Shown: positions 42,566 to 52,727, counted from the first letter of the stretch. The stretch is 64,000 nucleotides of DNA from Carboxydocella thermautotrophica (GCA_003054495.1 CP028514.1:1104501-1168500); one strand, 5' to 3'. Numbers and translations are program-made. Notes: generated by a model not told the origin, from the letters alone.

Positions 42566-45016
42566 ATGGGGAAAAATCCTGTTTATGCCGAGGTATATAT
42601 AGATAGACCTGTAAAAGAACTGGACCGTCCCCTGACCTACAGGATCCCGGACCAGCTCCAGGGCCAGGTGCGTCCTGGCATGCGCGTGCAGGTTCCGCTG
42701 GGCAGACAGGGGCGGGTACAGGCTTTTGTAACAGCCATCACCGACCAGCGCCCACCGGTACAGGTACGGGACATAATAGGACTAATAGACCGGGAGCCTA
42801 TTATAGATGAGGAGCTGCTGGGTTTGGCCCGCTGGCTGGCAGACTATTATGTTTGTCCGCTGGTAACAGCAATTCATACCCTGGTTCCGCCGGGTAAAAA
42901 GAACTCTGGTGGTACTCTGGTGGCCCTTACTCCCAGGGGCTGGGCCTATTTAAATCAGCAGGATGATGAGGAAGAAGAGGCTGGACTGGAAATGCTGGAG
43001 TGGCTGGCTGCCCGGGGCGGCGAGGCTGATGCTCCTTCCCTGCGGGCGATGTTCCGGAGCCAGGGACAACAGGTGCTAAAAAAGTTGCAGGCAGCCGGCC
43101 TGGTTCAGGTGGAACAATTTAAAATGGTGGGCGAGAAAGGGACCGGCAAGCTCGGTATTTATCCAGCCTTTCCGCCGGAGGAGCTGGCAGTACATTTGCT
43201 CAGTCTTTCACCCCGGGCCAGCAAAAGCCGGCAGGCCTTAACGGTCGCATGTGCTGTACCGGGCCTGACGGTAAAGGAGCTGGCGGCCCGGGCGGAAGTA
43301 ACCGAGAGCGTAATTAGAGGCTTGCTGGACAAGGGGCTCCTCTGTCAAAAAGCTATTTCACTTCAAGCAGAGCAACCAGAACGCAAGGTAGTCTGGCCCC
43401 GGTTAACTCCGGCCCAGCAGGCTGCTTTTCAGGCTATAGAAGAGAGCATAGTAAAGGGCAGAAGGAAAAAATTCCTGCTTTTCGGAGTGACAGGCAGTGG
43501 CAAAACCGAGGTCTACCTGCGTGCCATTGCTAGCTGTCTTGAAAGAGGCCAGACAGCGATTTGTCTGGTCCCGGAAATTTCCCTGACCCCGCAAATTGCA
43601 GCCCGTTTTAAGGAACGATTTGGAGCAGATGTAGCTGTTTTTCACAGCCGCCTGTCTTTGCGGGAACGGCATCTGGAGTGGCAAAGAATTAAAGAAGGCA
43701 AAATTAAAGTAGTAGTCGGGGCCCGCTCTGCTATCTTCGCTCCTCTGCAAAAACTGGGGCTAATCATAATCGACGAGGAGCATGAAACCAGTTACAAACA
43801 GGATGTTACCCCCCGTTATCATGCCCGGGAGGTGGCCCAGGAACGGGCCAGACGAACAGGGGCTACCCTGGTGCTGGGCAGTGCCACTCCGGCAGTTGAG
43901 ACCTTTTACCGCGCCCAGCAGGGGGAATTCACCCTCTTGACCCTGGCGGAAAGAATCGATGATCGGCCTCTGCCGCCGGTGACTGTGGTGGATATGCGAC
44001 AGGAACTGGCAGAGGGCAATCGCAGCATTTTTTCCCGGGAACTGCAGGAAGCTCTCCGACATACTCTGCAGCGGGGGGAACAGGCGATTCTGTTTTTGAA
44101 TCGCCGGGGCTACAGTACTTTTGTATCCTGCCGCAGCTGCGGGTATGTGCTGCGCTGTCCTGCCTGTGATGTGACTTTGACCTATCATAGTTCGGACCAG
44201 ACGGTACGCTGTCACTATTGTGAACACAGAGAACCTTCCCCGGCCCTTTGTCCCCGGTGTAATTCCAGGTATATCCGTTATTTTGGGGCAGGTACCCAGC
44301 GGGTGGCAGAGGAATTTGCCCGGGAGTTTCCAGGTGTGAGCTGGCAGCGGATGGATGTGGATACTACCAGTCGTCGGGGAGCCCATGAAACTATCATTCA
44401 GAATATGCTGGAAGAAAAAATTCAGGTTCTAATCGGCACCCAGATGATTGCCAAGGGCCTGGATTTTCCTAAAGTAACTCTGGTCGGTGTGATTTCTGCC
44501 GATACTTCCCTGAATGTTCCCGATTTCCGTTCAGGGGAAAGGACTTTTCAGCTCCTGACTCAGGTGGGCGGTCGGGCTGGCCGGGATGTCCTGCCGGGGA
44601 GGGTGATTATTCAGACCTATTCGCCGGAACATTACAGCATTTTACGGGCAGTAGAACATGATTATCCGGGTTTTTACCGGGAGGAGCTGGAGCTGAGGGA
44701 AATGCTGGGCAATCCCCCTTTCAGCTACCTGGTCCGTCTACTGCTTAGCGGGCCCAGGGAAGAGGAAGTAATCAGGGGCAGTCAGCTGATCTGTGACTGG
44801 CTGCAACCGGGATTGCAAGCGGATCAGTCCCTGCTGGGGCCCGCCCCGGCGCCTCTGTCCCGCTTGCGGGGCCAGTATCGCTGGCATCTGGCCATCAAGG
44901 GCCCGGAGCTGGAGGGATTACGCAGCCTGGGCCGGGAAGTGTTACAGAAATGGAGCAAGCAACGCAGTGGGGAAGTGCGTCTGGTTCTGGATATTGAACC
45001 AGTTAGTTTGCTATAA
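42566..45016 (+). CDS. priA: Primosomal replication restart helicase
   Basis: PriA reloads the replicative helicase at stalled forks. The 816-residue protein has the 3' DNA-binding domain at the N-terminus, Walker A GVTGSGKTEVYLRAI, the DEEH box (IIDEEHETSYKQ), and a zinc-binding insert (CRSCGYVLRCPAC, CHYCEH, CPRC) between the helicase lobes. GTQMIAKGLDFP and QVGGRAGRD are helicase motifs V and VI. It starts the def-fmt-rsmB cluster. Confidence 0.96.
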   Translation: MGKNPVYAEVYIDRPVKELDRPLTYRIPDQLQGQVRPGMRVQVPLGRQGRVQAFVTAITDQRPPVQVRDIIGLIDREPIIDEELLGLARWLADYYVCPLVTAIHTLVPPGKKNSGGTLVALTPRGWAYLNQQDDEEEEAGLEMLEWLAARGGEADAPSLRAMFRSQGQQVLKKLQAAGLVQVEQFKMVGEKGTGKLGIYPAFPPEELAVHLLSLSPRASKSRQALTVACAVPGLTVKELAARAEVTESVIRGLLDKGLLCQKAISLQAEQPERKVVWPRLTPAQQAAFQAIEESIVKGRRKKFLLFGVTGSGKTEVYLRAIASCLERGQTAICLVPEISLTPQIAARFKERFGADVAVFHSRLSLRERHLEWQRIKEGKIKVVVGARSAIFAPLQKLGLIIIDEEHETSYKQDVTPRYHAREVAQERARRTGATLVLGSATPAVETFYRAQQGEFTLLTLAERIDDRPLPPVTVVDMRQELAEGNRSIFSRELQEALRHTLQRGEQAILFLNRRGYSTFVSCRSCGYVLRCPACDVTLTYHSSDQTVRCHYCEHREPSPALCPRCNSRYIRYFGAGTQRVAEEFAREFPGVSWQRMDVDTTSRRGAHETIIQNMLEEKIQVLIGTQMIAKGLDFPKVTLVGVISADTSLNVPDFRSGERTFQLLTQVGGRAGRDVLPGRVIIQTYSPEHYSILRAVEHDYPGFYREELELREMLGNPPFSYLVRLLLSGPREEEVIRGSQLICDWLQPGLQADQSLLGPAPAPLSRLRGQYRWHLAIKGPELEGLRSLGREVLQKWSKQRSGEVRLVLDIEPVSLL

Positions 45017-45033
45017 AGTGAGGGAGATAATTA

Positions 45034-45489
45034 ATGGCAGTATTTAAAATAGTGGAGATTGGCGATCCTGTTCTGCGTCAAGTTGCCAAACCGGTAAAAG
45101 AGATTACCCCCAATATCATCAAGCTCCTGGAAAACATGGCTGATACTATGTATGATGCGGAAGGGGTAGGGCTGGCTGCTCCCCAGATTGGCATCAGCAA
45201 ACGGGTGATAGTAGTTGATGTGGGTGAGGGACTGATTGAACTGATCAATCCAGAGATTATCCATTGTGAAGGCAAGGAAGTGGCGGTGGAAGGTTGTCTT
45301 TCTGTTCCCGGCAAACAGGGGGATGTGGAGAGATGGGCTAGAGTCAAGGTCCGCGGTCTAAACCGCCAGGGGGAACTGGTGGAATATGAGGCCGAAGGCT
45401 TGCTGGCCCGCGCCTTCCAGCATGAAATTGACCATCTTGATGGTATCTTATATGTAGATAAAGCAGAAAATCTGCGCCCCAGCAAATAG
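45034..45489 (+). CDS. def: Peptide deformylase
   Basis: Def removes the formyl group from nascent proteins. The 151-residue metalloenzyme has all three motifs: [18 protein letters not shown] (metal Cys) and QHEIDHLDG (two metal His and the catalytic Glu). ATG at 45034 follows GAGGGAG. It is immediately followed by fmt, which supplies the formyl group, the usual pairing. Confidence 0.96.
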   Translation: MAVFKIVEIGDPVLRQVAKPVKEITPNIIKLLENMADTMYDAEGVGLAAPQIGISKRVIVVDVGEGLIELINPEIIHCEGKEVAVEGCLSVPGKQGDVERWARVKVRGLNRQGELVEYEAEGLLARAFQHEIDHLDGILYVDKAENLRPSK

Positions 45490-45501
45490 GAGGGATACAG
45501 C

Positions 45502-46431
45502 ATGCGGATTGTCTTTATGGGAACCCCTGATTTTGCTGTGCCCAGCTTGCTGGCATTGGACCAGCCCGGCTGGCAGGTGGTAGGTGTAGTAACCCAGCCG
45601 GACCGACCGCGGGGGCGGGGACAGAAAGTTTCTTTCTCCCCTGTTAAAGAAGCGGCTCTAAGCCGGGGCTGGCCGGTTTTTCAGCCCTTGAAAGTTAAAG
45701 ATGAAAACTTTCTGGCAGAGCTGGAAGAATTACGGCCAGATGCCATTGTGGTAGTAGCTTATGGTCAGATATTGCCGGAAAAGATCCTGCAATTGCCGCC
45801 CCTGGGTTGTATCAATGTCCATGCTTCTTTGCTGCCTCGCTACCGGGGAGCTGCCCCTATCCAATGGGCAATCATTAATGGTGAACAGGAAACCGGTATT
45901 ACAACCATGTACATGAGCAGGGAACTGGATGCCGGGGATATGATTCTGAAAGCCAAAGTGCCCATTACGGATACGGATACCTTTGGAACTTTGCATGACC
46001 GGCTGGCCACTCTGGGGGCAGAGTTGCTGGTGCAAACCCTGACCCAAATCGAGCAGGGCCAGGCGCCCCGGGAACCCCAGGACCATAGCCGGGCCACCTA
46101 TGCGCCAATGCTGAATCGGGAAACAGAGCGGATTAACTGGGGGGCTGGCGGCCAGCAGATTGTCAACCTGATCCGGGGCTTAAACCCCTGGCCGGGGGCC
46201 TATACCCTCTGGGAAGGGAATCCCCTGAAAATCTGGCAGGCCAGGTTTGAACCTGGCACACCGCTGGCTGATCCGGGAACTGTAGTGGAATTGCGCGCAG
46301 AAGGACCAGTGGTGGCAGCCGGAGATGGGCACCTGGTGCTAACCCAGTTGCAGCCAGCAGGAAGCAGGGCCATGACCGGGGCAGACTTCCTGAGGGGGCG
46401 CAAACTGCAGGCTGGAACTAAACTGGAATAA
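45502..46431 (+). CDS. fmt: Methionyl-tRNA formyltransferase
   Basis: Fmt formylates initiator Met-tRNA. The 309-residue protein has MRIVFMGTPDFAVPSLLAL, the folate and catalytic block NVHASLLPRYRGAAPIQWAI (residues 109-128), MYMSRELDAGDM, and a C-terminal OB-like domain. ATG at 45502 follows TAGGAGGG, 12 bases after def. Confidence 0.96.
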   Translation: MRIVFMGTPDFAVPSLLALDQPGWQVVGVVTQPDRPRGRGQKVSFSPVKEAALSRGWPVFQPLKVKDENFLAELEELRPDAIVVVAYGQILPEKILQLPPLGCINVHASLLPRYRGAAPIQWAIINGEQETGITTMYMSRELDAGDMILKAKVPITDTDTFGTLHDRLATLGAELLVQTLTQIEQGQAPREPQDHSRATYAPMLNRETERINWGAGGQQIVNLIRGLNPWPGAYTLWEGNPLKIWQARFEPGTPLADPGTVVELRAEGPVVAAGDGHLVLTQLQPAGSRAMTGADFLRGRKLQAGTKLE

Positions 46432-46447
46432 AGTTGGTGGAATAACT

Positions 46448-47761
46448 TTGAAAGAACCACGTCAAATAGCAGTAGAAATAGTGGAACAGGTATTATGGCA
46501 ACAGGCCTATTCCAACCTGACTCTGAATAAAGCCGCCAGTGCCCTGGATAGCAGGGAACGCAAGCTGGTAACTGAACTGGTTTATGGTACTGTAAAATAC
46601 TATTTAGCATTGGCCTGGCTATTAAATCAGTTTTTAAGTAAACCCCTGGAAAAGATGCCCCACAGATTACAGGCTATCCTGCTGGTAGGTGCTTACCAGA
46701 TTGTAAAAAGTGAAAGGATACCAGGCCCGGCAGCAGTACATACCAGTGTGGAACTTGCCAAAAAGAACAAATTTACCGGGCTTGCCGGCCTGGTTAATGG
46801 GGTATTGCGCAATCTGTTGCGCAACCAAGGTAACTGGAGCTGGCCAGATCGGAATCAGGATCTAGTGGGCTACCTCAGTGTTTTTTACAGCTATCCTCGC
46901 TGGCTGGTACAATTGTGGCTAAAGGAACTGGGGGAAGAAGACACAGAAAAACTGCTGGCTGCCGGAAATAACATCCCCCCCTTGACTTTACGGACCAATA
47001 CCCTGCGCCTGACCCGGGCAGAACTGGTGGAACGCCTGCAGGCGGCGGGTACTGGAGTAAAAGAACTGTCCTGGCCACCAGAAGGGGTAGAACTGACGGA
47101 CTTTGACTTGCTCACCCGTATACCGGGTTTTGCGGAGGGCTGGTGGCTGGTACAGGACCAGGCATCCATGCAGGTGGCCCATGTGGTAGCACCCCTTCCG
47201 GGTATGAAGGTACTGGATACCTGTGCTGCACCGGGAGGCAAAACCACCCATCTAGCCCAGCTGATGTCTGACCAGGGGGAAATCGTAGCCTGTGATATTC
47301 ATCCCCATAAGTTGAAGCTGATTGAGGACAATTGTTTGCGTCTGGGGATAAAATCCATCCACACGGTATTGCAGGACGCTACCGCTTTGCCATCTGCCTG
47401 GCATAACCGGTTTGACCGGGTGCTGGTAGATGCCCCTTGTTCCGGACTGGGGGTAATCAGGCGCAGGCCAGAAATACGCTGGCAAAAAGCTGCGGCAGAT
47501 TTAAAGAGTCTCCCGGAGCTTCAAAAACGGATCCTACAGGCCGCTGCGGCCTGTGTAGCACCAGGAGGAATCCTGGTTTATAGTACCTGTACCATCAACC
47601 GCCAGGAAAATCAGGAGGTTGCTCGCTGGTTTGGGGAAAATTTTCCCGAGTTTCAACTTTTGCCCTGGGAGGGAGCGCCTGCCGGAGAAATACAGCTCTT
47701 GCCTCACCGGGAAAATAGTGATGGCTTTTTCCTGGCCCGCTGGCGGAAGGAGGATAAATAG
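46448..47761 (+). CDS. rsmB: 16S rRNA (cytosine-967-C5)-methyltransferase
   Basis: RsmB methylates C967 of 16S rRNA. The 437-residue protein has an N-terminal NusB-like domain (RQIAVEIVEQVLWQQAYSN) and a C-terminal SAM domain with VLDTCAAPGGKTTHLAQL, VDAPCSGLGVIRRRPEIRW and the second catalytic cysteine in VYSTCTINRQENQ. The TTG start at 46448 has only a weak GGTGG ribosome site. Confidence 0.94.
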   Translation: MKEPRQIAVEIVEQVLWQQAYSNLTLNKAASALDSRERKLVTELVYGTVKYYLALAWLLNQFLSKPLEKMPHRLQAILLVGAYQIVKSERIPGPAAVHTSVELAKKNKFTGLAGLVNGVLRNLLRNQGNWSWPDRNQDLVGYLSVFYSYPRWLVQLWLKELGEEDTEKLLAAGNNIPPLTLRTNTLRLTRAELVERLQAAGTGVKELSWPPEGVELTDFDLLTRIPGFAEGWWLVQDQASMQVAHVVAPLPGMKVLDTCAAPGGKTTHLAQLMSDQGEIVACDIHPHKLKLIEDNCLRLGIKSIHTVLQDATALPSAWHNRFDRVLVDAPCSGLGVIRRRPEIRWQKAAADLKSLPELQKRILQAAAACVAPGGILVYSTCTINRQENQEVARWFGENFPEFQLLPWEGAPAGEIQLLPHRENSDGFFLARWRKEDK

Positions 47762-47766
47762 GAACG

Positions 47767-48810
47767 ATGATCAATTTAAAAACCCTTTCTTTGCCTGAGC
47801 TTACCTGCTGGCTAACCGCTGAACTGGGGCAGCCCGCCTTCCGGGCCCAGCAAATTTACCAGTGGATCTGGCAAAAAGGGGTTACGGATTTTGAGGCTAT
47901 GACCAATTTGAGTAAAGAAATGAGGCAACAGCTGCGGGAAAAGGCAAAAATCGAGAGTCTGCAGCTGGTTACCAGCCAGCAGGCCAGGGATGGGACCATT
48001 AAGGCCCTCTTTGCCCTACCCGATGGGCAGGCGGTGGAAACGGTGTTGATGGTGTATAATTACGGCACCAGTGTCTGCGTTTCCAGTCAGGTGGGTTGTC
48101 GTATGGGCTGTCGCCTTTGCGCTTCCACTCTTGGCGGTCTGGTGCGCAATCTGGAGGCCTGGGAGATTTATGATCAAGTGCTGGCTATGCAAAAACTGAG
48201 CGGATCCAGAGTAGGCCGGGTAGTGGTGATGGGGACTGGCGAACCTCTGGATAACTATGATGAGGTAGTAAAGTTTTTGCGTCTGGTCAGTGACCGCCAG
48301 GGTCTAAATATTGGTCAGCGTCACCTGACAGTTTCTACCAGTGGTCTGGTACCTCGCATCTATGACCTGGCCCGGGAAGGACTGGCCATTACCCTGGCCA
48401 TATCCCTTCATGCGCCCAATGATCAGCTGCGCAGTTACCTTTTGCCGATCAACCGCAAATATCCCTTGCAAAAGCTGCTGGCAGCCTGTGATTTTTACAC
48501 TGAGCAGACCGGGCGCCGGATTACCTATGAGTATGCCCTGATCAAAGGAGTAAATGACAGTGAAGAACTGGCGCGGCAACTGGGCAGTTTATTGCGGGGT
48601 CGCCTGGCTCATGTGAATTTAATACCCATCAATCCAGTTCCTGAATATGACTGGGAGCGGCCTGAACAGCAGGAAATTGCCCGTTTTCGTAGAATAGTCG
48701 AAACATACGGGCTGGAGGTTTCCGTCCGGCGGGAACTGGGCCAGGAAATTGATGCCGCCTGCGGTCAATTGCGCCGCAGGGTAATGGCTGAGAGGAGCGG
48801 GAAAGGATGA
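47767..48810 (+). CDS. rlmN: 23S rRNA/tRNA adenine-C2 methyltransferase
   Basis: RlmN is a radical SAM enzyme that methylates A2503 of 23S rRNA and A37 of some tRNAs. The 347-residue protein has the cluster motif CRMGCRLC (near 114-121), GTGEPLDNYDEV, and two further cysteines for its methyl-transfer mechanism (VCVSSQVG region and the C-terminal DAACGQLR). It lies 6 bases after rsmB and overlaps the FHA gene by 4. Confidence 0.95.
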   Translation: MINLKTLSLPELTCWLTAELGQPAFRAQQIYQWIWQKGVTDFEAMTNLSKEMRQQLREKAKIESLQLVTSQQARDGTIKALFALPDGQAVETVLMVYNYGTSVCVSSQVGCRMGCRLCASTLGGLVRNLEAWEIYDQVLAMQKLSGSRVGRVVVMGTGEPLDNYDEVVKFLRLVSDRQGLNIGQRHLTVSTSGLVPRIYDLAREGLAITLAISLHAPNDQLRSYLLPINRKYPLQKLLAACDFYTEQTGRRITYEYALIKGVNDSEELARQLGSLLRGRLAHVNLIPINPVPEYDWERPEQQEIARFRRIVETYGLEVSVRRELGQEIDAACGQLRRRVMAERSGKG

Positions 48811-49202
48811 GCTGGTGGAGAAGGCTATGGCGGCGTAAAACAGAGTTGATGAGTGGTCAGGATGGCACCATTGTGTTTGCTTTACCGGCCCAGTGTCAGG
48901 AAATAAGTTCAGCCGCAGCTGCGGCGTTAGTAATATTATCCGGGGAGGATACTGGCATGCGCCTTGCCCTGCCCCGGCAAACGGTGTACATAGGCCGAAG
49001 AGAGGACTGCACCATTACTATTAATCATCCAACGGTATCGAGACTCCATGCCAGGATTCTGCCGACTGACAGAGGCTGGGTTCTGCAGGACCTGGACAGT
49101 GCCAATGGTACTCTGGTTAACGGGCGACCGGTAACAGAAGTACTGCTTTCCCCGGGGGACAGGATTAAGATAGGACCCTGGGAAGCAGAGTTTTATCTCT
49201 AG
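48807..49202 (+). CDS. FHA-domain protein
   Basis: The 131-residue protein starts with a short basic segment (MSWWRRLWRRK). It ends in an FHA domain with YIGRREDCTITINHPTVSRLHARI, the phosphothreonine-recognition Arg, Ser and His, and the Asn in DSANGTLVNG. FHA domains bind phosphothreonine, so this is probably a reader or substrate of the adjacent PrkC-type kinase. The start overlaps the rlmN stop. Confidence 0.88.
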   Translation: MSWWRRLWRRKTELMSGQDGTIVFALPAQCQEISSAAAAALVILSGEDTGMRLALPRQTVYIGRREDCTITINHPTVSRLHARILPTDRGWVLQDLDSANGTLVNGRPVTEVLLSPGDRIKIGPWEAEFYL

Positions 49203-49209
49203 GGAGAGT

Positions 49210-49968
49210 ATGTGTGAGGTGGGAAAATTGCAGTTTGCGGTAGGTACCCATGTTGGTCTGGTCAGAAAAAACAATCAGGATGCTTTTATTTTGGCTCCTG
49301 ATCTCAATTTATTCGGGGTAGCTGATGGGATGGGCGGTCATGCTGCAGGGGAGATTGCCAGCCAGATGGCCGGGGAGATAATAATCCAGGAGTTGGCCCG
49401 GAATCGGGAGCAATTAATAGGTCCTGGGATACTGGGACTTTTACGCCAGGCAGTGGAGAAAGCCAACCAGGAAATTTATCACCGCGGGCGGCTGGAAAAT
49501 CAAAACCTGGGCATGGGTACTACCGTGACCTGTGGTTATTTCTCCGGGGACAGTAACCTGTTAGTTATTGCTCATGTGGGTGATAGCCGGGCATACCGCT
49601 GGCGGCGAGGAGAACTGAAGTTATTAACCCATGACCATTCCCTGGTCTATCAGCTTTACCAGAATGGCGGAATCAGTTTGGAGGAAGCCTTTAAACATCC
49701 CCAGCGTAATATCCTGACTAGAGCTCTGGGGATGGATCCGGCCGTAGTGGTGGATTTAACGGAACTAACCATAGAACCTGATGACCTGTATCTTTTTTGC
49801 ACCGATGGTTTAAGCGGTCAGGTTAGAGATGAGGAAATGCTGGAATTGCTGCAAACATGGCAGGAAGATAACAGTGACTTACCTACCCTGGCAAACAGGC
49901 TGATAGAGGAGGCACTTGAGCGGGGTGGCAAGGATAACATCACGCTGGTGCTGGTAAAACCGAGGTGA
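49210..49968 (+). CDS. prpC: PP2C-family serine/threonine phosphatase
   Basis: This is the partner phosphatase of the downstream kinase. The 252-residue protein has the PP2C motifs VGLVRKNNQDAFIL, GVADGMGGHAAGEIAS, VIAHVGDSRAYRWRRG, LTHDHSLV and GGKDNITLVLV, with metal-binding aspartates intact. ATG at 49210 follows GGGAGAG. The PrpC/Stp role is clear from the adjacent kinase gene. Confidence 0.93.
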   Translation: MCEVGKLQFAVGTHVGLVRKNNQDAFILAPDLNLFGVADGMGGHAAGEIASQMAGEIIIQELARNREQLIGPGILGLLRQAVEKANQEIYHRGRLENQNLGMGTTVTCGYFSGDSNLLVIAHVGDSRAYRWRRGELKLLTHDHSLVYQLYQNGGISLEEAFKHPQRNILTRALGMDPAVVVDLTELTIEPDDLYLFCTDGLSGQVRDEEMLELLQTWQEDNSDLPTLANRLIEEALERGGKDNITLVLVKPR

Positions 49969-49973
49969 GGACC

Positions 49974-51848
49974 ATGGAACTGATAGGCAGAGTAATAGCA
50001 GGCCGTTATCATGTAGAGGAGCTGTTAGGTGGCGGCGGCATGGCAGTAGTATATCGGGCTCATTGTCGCTATTTGCAGCGGGATGTTACCATTAAAATCC
50101 TGCGCCCGCAGTATTCTGATGATGCTGATTTTGTAGAACGCTTTCGGCGGGAAGCCCAGGCGGTGGCCCGTTTGTCTCACCCCAATATTGTCAATGTCTT
50201 TGATGTAGGTCAGGACGGAATTATCCACTATATCGTAATGGAATATATTGATGGCATCACCTTGAAAAGATATATCCGGGAAAAGGGCCCGCTGGCACCG
50301 GTGGAAGCGGTAGATATAGCCCGGCAGATCTGTGCGGCTTTGGTCCATGCCCATGCCAGTGGGATTGTGCATCGGGATATCAAGTCAGGTAATATCCTCA
50401 TTGCCAAAGATGGAAGGGTAAAAGTCACTGATTTCGGCATCGCCCGCTCCACAACCGATGTTACTGTGACCCAAACCGGGACGATTGTAGGCTCAGTCCA
50501 TTATATTTCCCCTGAACAGGCTCGAGGAGAACCGGCCTCTTTTCAGTCTGACCTTTACTCGGTGGGGGTCGTGCTGTTTGAAATGCTGGCCGGGCGGCTG
50601 CCATATGAGGGAGAATCGCCAATTGCAGTAGCCATGAAACATATGGGGGATCAGCCTCCCTCTCTATCCAAGCTGAATCCTGCCGTTAGCCCGGAGCTGG
50701 AGATGGTGGTTCGGCGGGCAATGGCCAAAGACCGGGCGCGCCGCTATGCCAGTGCGGAGGAGATGCTGGAGGACCTGAGGACAGTCCTCATAGGCCAAAT
50801 TAGTGAACAGACGAAAAAACTGATGCTGGATGAAAATCCAACCATGGTTTTGCCCCGGGATGAACTGAAACAGGCTCTGGGTAAGCAGCAGGCTGCCAGG
50901 GAAAAGAAAAATAAACGTAAACTCTGGGCTTGGCTGGCTATTCTGGTTACCCTGTTAATTCTCGGGGGAGCTGGCTATTTTCTGCTTTTACCCAAAACGG
51001 TGGAAGTGCCGGATTTGACCAATTTGACAGTAGAAGAGGCAGAACAGCGCTTAAAGCCAGCTCATTTGCAACTGGAAGTGCTGGGGCGGGAATATAGTGA
51101 CACCATTGCGGAGAACCGGATAATCAGTCAACGGGAAAAGCCCGGGACTGAAGTGCGGGAAGGGCAGGCTATTGGTGTAATTGTCAGTGTAGGAGTGGAA
51201 AAGGTGAATGTGCCTGATCTTTCAGGCCAGGATAAGGAAGATGCTCGTCTGGCCCTGGAAAAGGCAGGGTTAGCTCTGGGGACGATTGATTACCAGTACA
51301 GTGATGAATATGAAAAGGATACAGTTATTTCCCAGAACCCGGCTGCTGGTGAACAAGTCCCCCGCCAGACTGCAGTAAATCTGGTGGTCAGCAAGGGTAA
51401 AAAACCGGTGTTGCTGAAAATGCCCAATGTTACCGGGTTAAGCCTTACTGCTGCCAGGGCAGCCCTGGAAGCCATGGGCCTGAAAGTACCGGAGGAAAAT
51501 ATTACTCAGGAAGCCAGTACGGACTTTTTCCCTGGGACAGTTATCAGTCAGGAGCCTCAGCCGGGGACAGAAACGGAAAAGGGTAGCAGTGTCAAACTGA
51601 AAGTAAGCGCCGGTCCTGGACCTCAGCCTCAGCAAATTTCTATTTCGGTAAACATCCCCGGGGCAGGTGAGCCCCACCAGGTCTCCATCAAAGTAGTGGA
51701 TAACAAGAGCCCGGAAGGCAGACAGGAGTTTATTGGCAGTGGCACCGGGGGTTCCACTCTGGTGGTGCCGATCAGATACTACGGTAAAGCTAAAGCTTTG
51801 ATTTTCATTGATGGACAAAAATCAGAAGAACAGGAACTAACCCCATAG
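49974..51848 (+). CDS. prkC: PASTA-domain serine/threonine kinase
   Basis: PrkC senses peptidoglycan fragments and phosphorylates proteins controlling cell-wall and stationary-phase functions. The 624-residue protein has an N-terminal kinase domain (GGGGMAVVYRA, HRDIKSGNIL, DFGIARS, ending near 270), a membrane helix (WAWLAILVTLLILGGAGYFLLL near 319-340) and three PASTA repeats before a C-terminal beta-rich tail. The N-lobe lysine is TIKILRPQ, VTIKI, in place of the more common VAIKV. ATG at 49974 follows GAGGTGAGG. Confidence 0.94.
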   Translation: MELIGRVIAGRYHVEELLGGGGMAVVYRAHCRYLQRDVTIKILRPQYSDDADFVERFRREAQAVARLSHPNIVNVFDVGQDGIIHYIVMEYIDGITLKRYIREKGPLAPVEAVDIARQICAALVHAHASGIVHRDIKSGNILIAKDGRVKVTDFGIARSTTDVTVTQTGTIVGSVHYISPEQARGEPASFQSDLYSVGVVLFEMLAGRLPYEGESPIAVAMKHMGDQPPSLSKLNPAVSPELEMVVRRAMAKDRARRYASAEEMLEDLRTVLIGQISEQTKKLMLDENPTMVLPRDELKQALGKQQAAREKKNKRKLWAWLAILVTLLILGGAGYFLLLPKTVEVPDLTNLTVEEAEQRLKPAHLQLEVLGREYSDTIAENRIISQREKPGTEVREGQAIGVIVSVGVEKVNVPDLSGQDKEDARLALEKAGLALGTIDYQYSDEYEKDTVISQNPAAGEQVPRQTAVNLVVSKGKKPVLLKMPNVTGLSLTAARAALEAMGLKVPEENITQEASTDFFPGTVISQEPQPGTETEKGSSVKLKVSAGPGPQPQQISISVNIPGAGEPHQVSIKVVDNKSPEGRQEFIGSGTGGSTLVVPIRYYGKAKALIFIDGQKSEEQELTP

Positions 51849-51858
51849 GAGGACGGTT

Positions 51859-52725
51859 ATGGAGACAGGAATAGTGCTGAAAGGAATAGGCGGCTATTAC
51901 TATGTCCGCGTTGGAGATACTGTCTACGAATGCCGTCTGCGGGGCAAATTCCGCAAACTGCAACAAACGGCTCTGGTAGGGGATGAGGTAAAGATAACCT
52001 CTTTAAACCGGGAACAGGGGGTAATTGAGGAAATTTTGCCCCGCCGTAACGCTCTCATCAGGCCCCCTATCGCTAATGTAGATCAGGCTTTGCTAGTTTT
52101 TGCCGCCGCCAACCCTGACCCTAACCGCTTATTGATCGACCGCTTATTAGTACAGGTCAGTGCGGAAGGAATTCATCCCCTACTGGTAATTAATAAAGGG
52201 GACTTGGATCCGGAGGGCGCACAACGGCTGACTGCTCTCTACCGGGCGGCCGGGTTTACGACATTGATTACCAGTGCTGTAACCGGGCAGGGGTTACCGG
52301 AATTAAAACAGCATCTGGCTACCCGGGTGTCAGTAATCTGCGGGCCATCTGGAGCGGGCAAATCCAGCCTGATCAATGCTCTGGCCCCCGGCCTTTCCCT
52401 GAAAACCGGGGAAGTTAGTGATAAAATCGGACGGGGGCGGCATACTACCAGGCATGTGGAGTTGCTGACCGTAGGGGAGGGCTGGCTGGCTGATACGCCT
52501 GGTTTTAGCTCTTTGAGTCTTCATAATGTTAATAGTAAAGAACTGGCCCATTTTTATCCCGATTTTTTGCCCTATATGCAATGCCGTTTCCCCGGCTGCA
52601 TGCACCGGGCTGAACCTGATTGTGGAGTGCGACTGGCAGTAGAGCAGGGGCTGATCGACCAGACGCGCTACCATAATTACCTGGAATTGCTGGAAGAAGT
52701 GCTGGAACAGGAGAGGAGGTACTAG
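51859..52725 (+). CDS. rsgA: Ribosome small-subunit GTPase
   Basis: RsgA is a circularly permuted GTPase that assists 30S maturation. The 288-residue protein has an OB domain, then G4 (NKGDL), G1 (GPSGAGKSSLINAL), the G2-like RHTTRHVEL and G3 (DTPGFSSLSL), followed by a zinc motif (CRFPGCMHRAEPDCGV). The order G4-G1-G3 shows the permutation. ATG at 51859 follows AGGAGG. The gene normally follows prkC in Firmicutes. Confidence 0.95.
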   Translation: METGIVLKGIGGYYYVRVGDTVYECRLRGKFRKLQQTALVGDEVKITSLNREQGVIEEILPRRNALIRPPIANVDQALLVFAAANPDPNRLLIDRLLVQVSAEGIHPLLVINKGDLDPEGAQRLTALYRAAGFTTLITSAVTGQGLPELKQHLATRVSVICGPSGAGKSSLINALAPGLSLKTGEVSDKIGRGRHTTRHVELLTVGEGWLADTPGFSSLSLHNVNSKELAHFYPDFLPYMQCRFPGCMHRAEPDCGVRLAVEQGLIDQTRYHNYLELLEEVLEQERRY

Positions 52726-52727
52726 TC

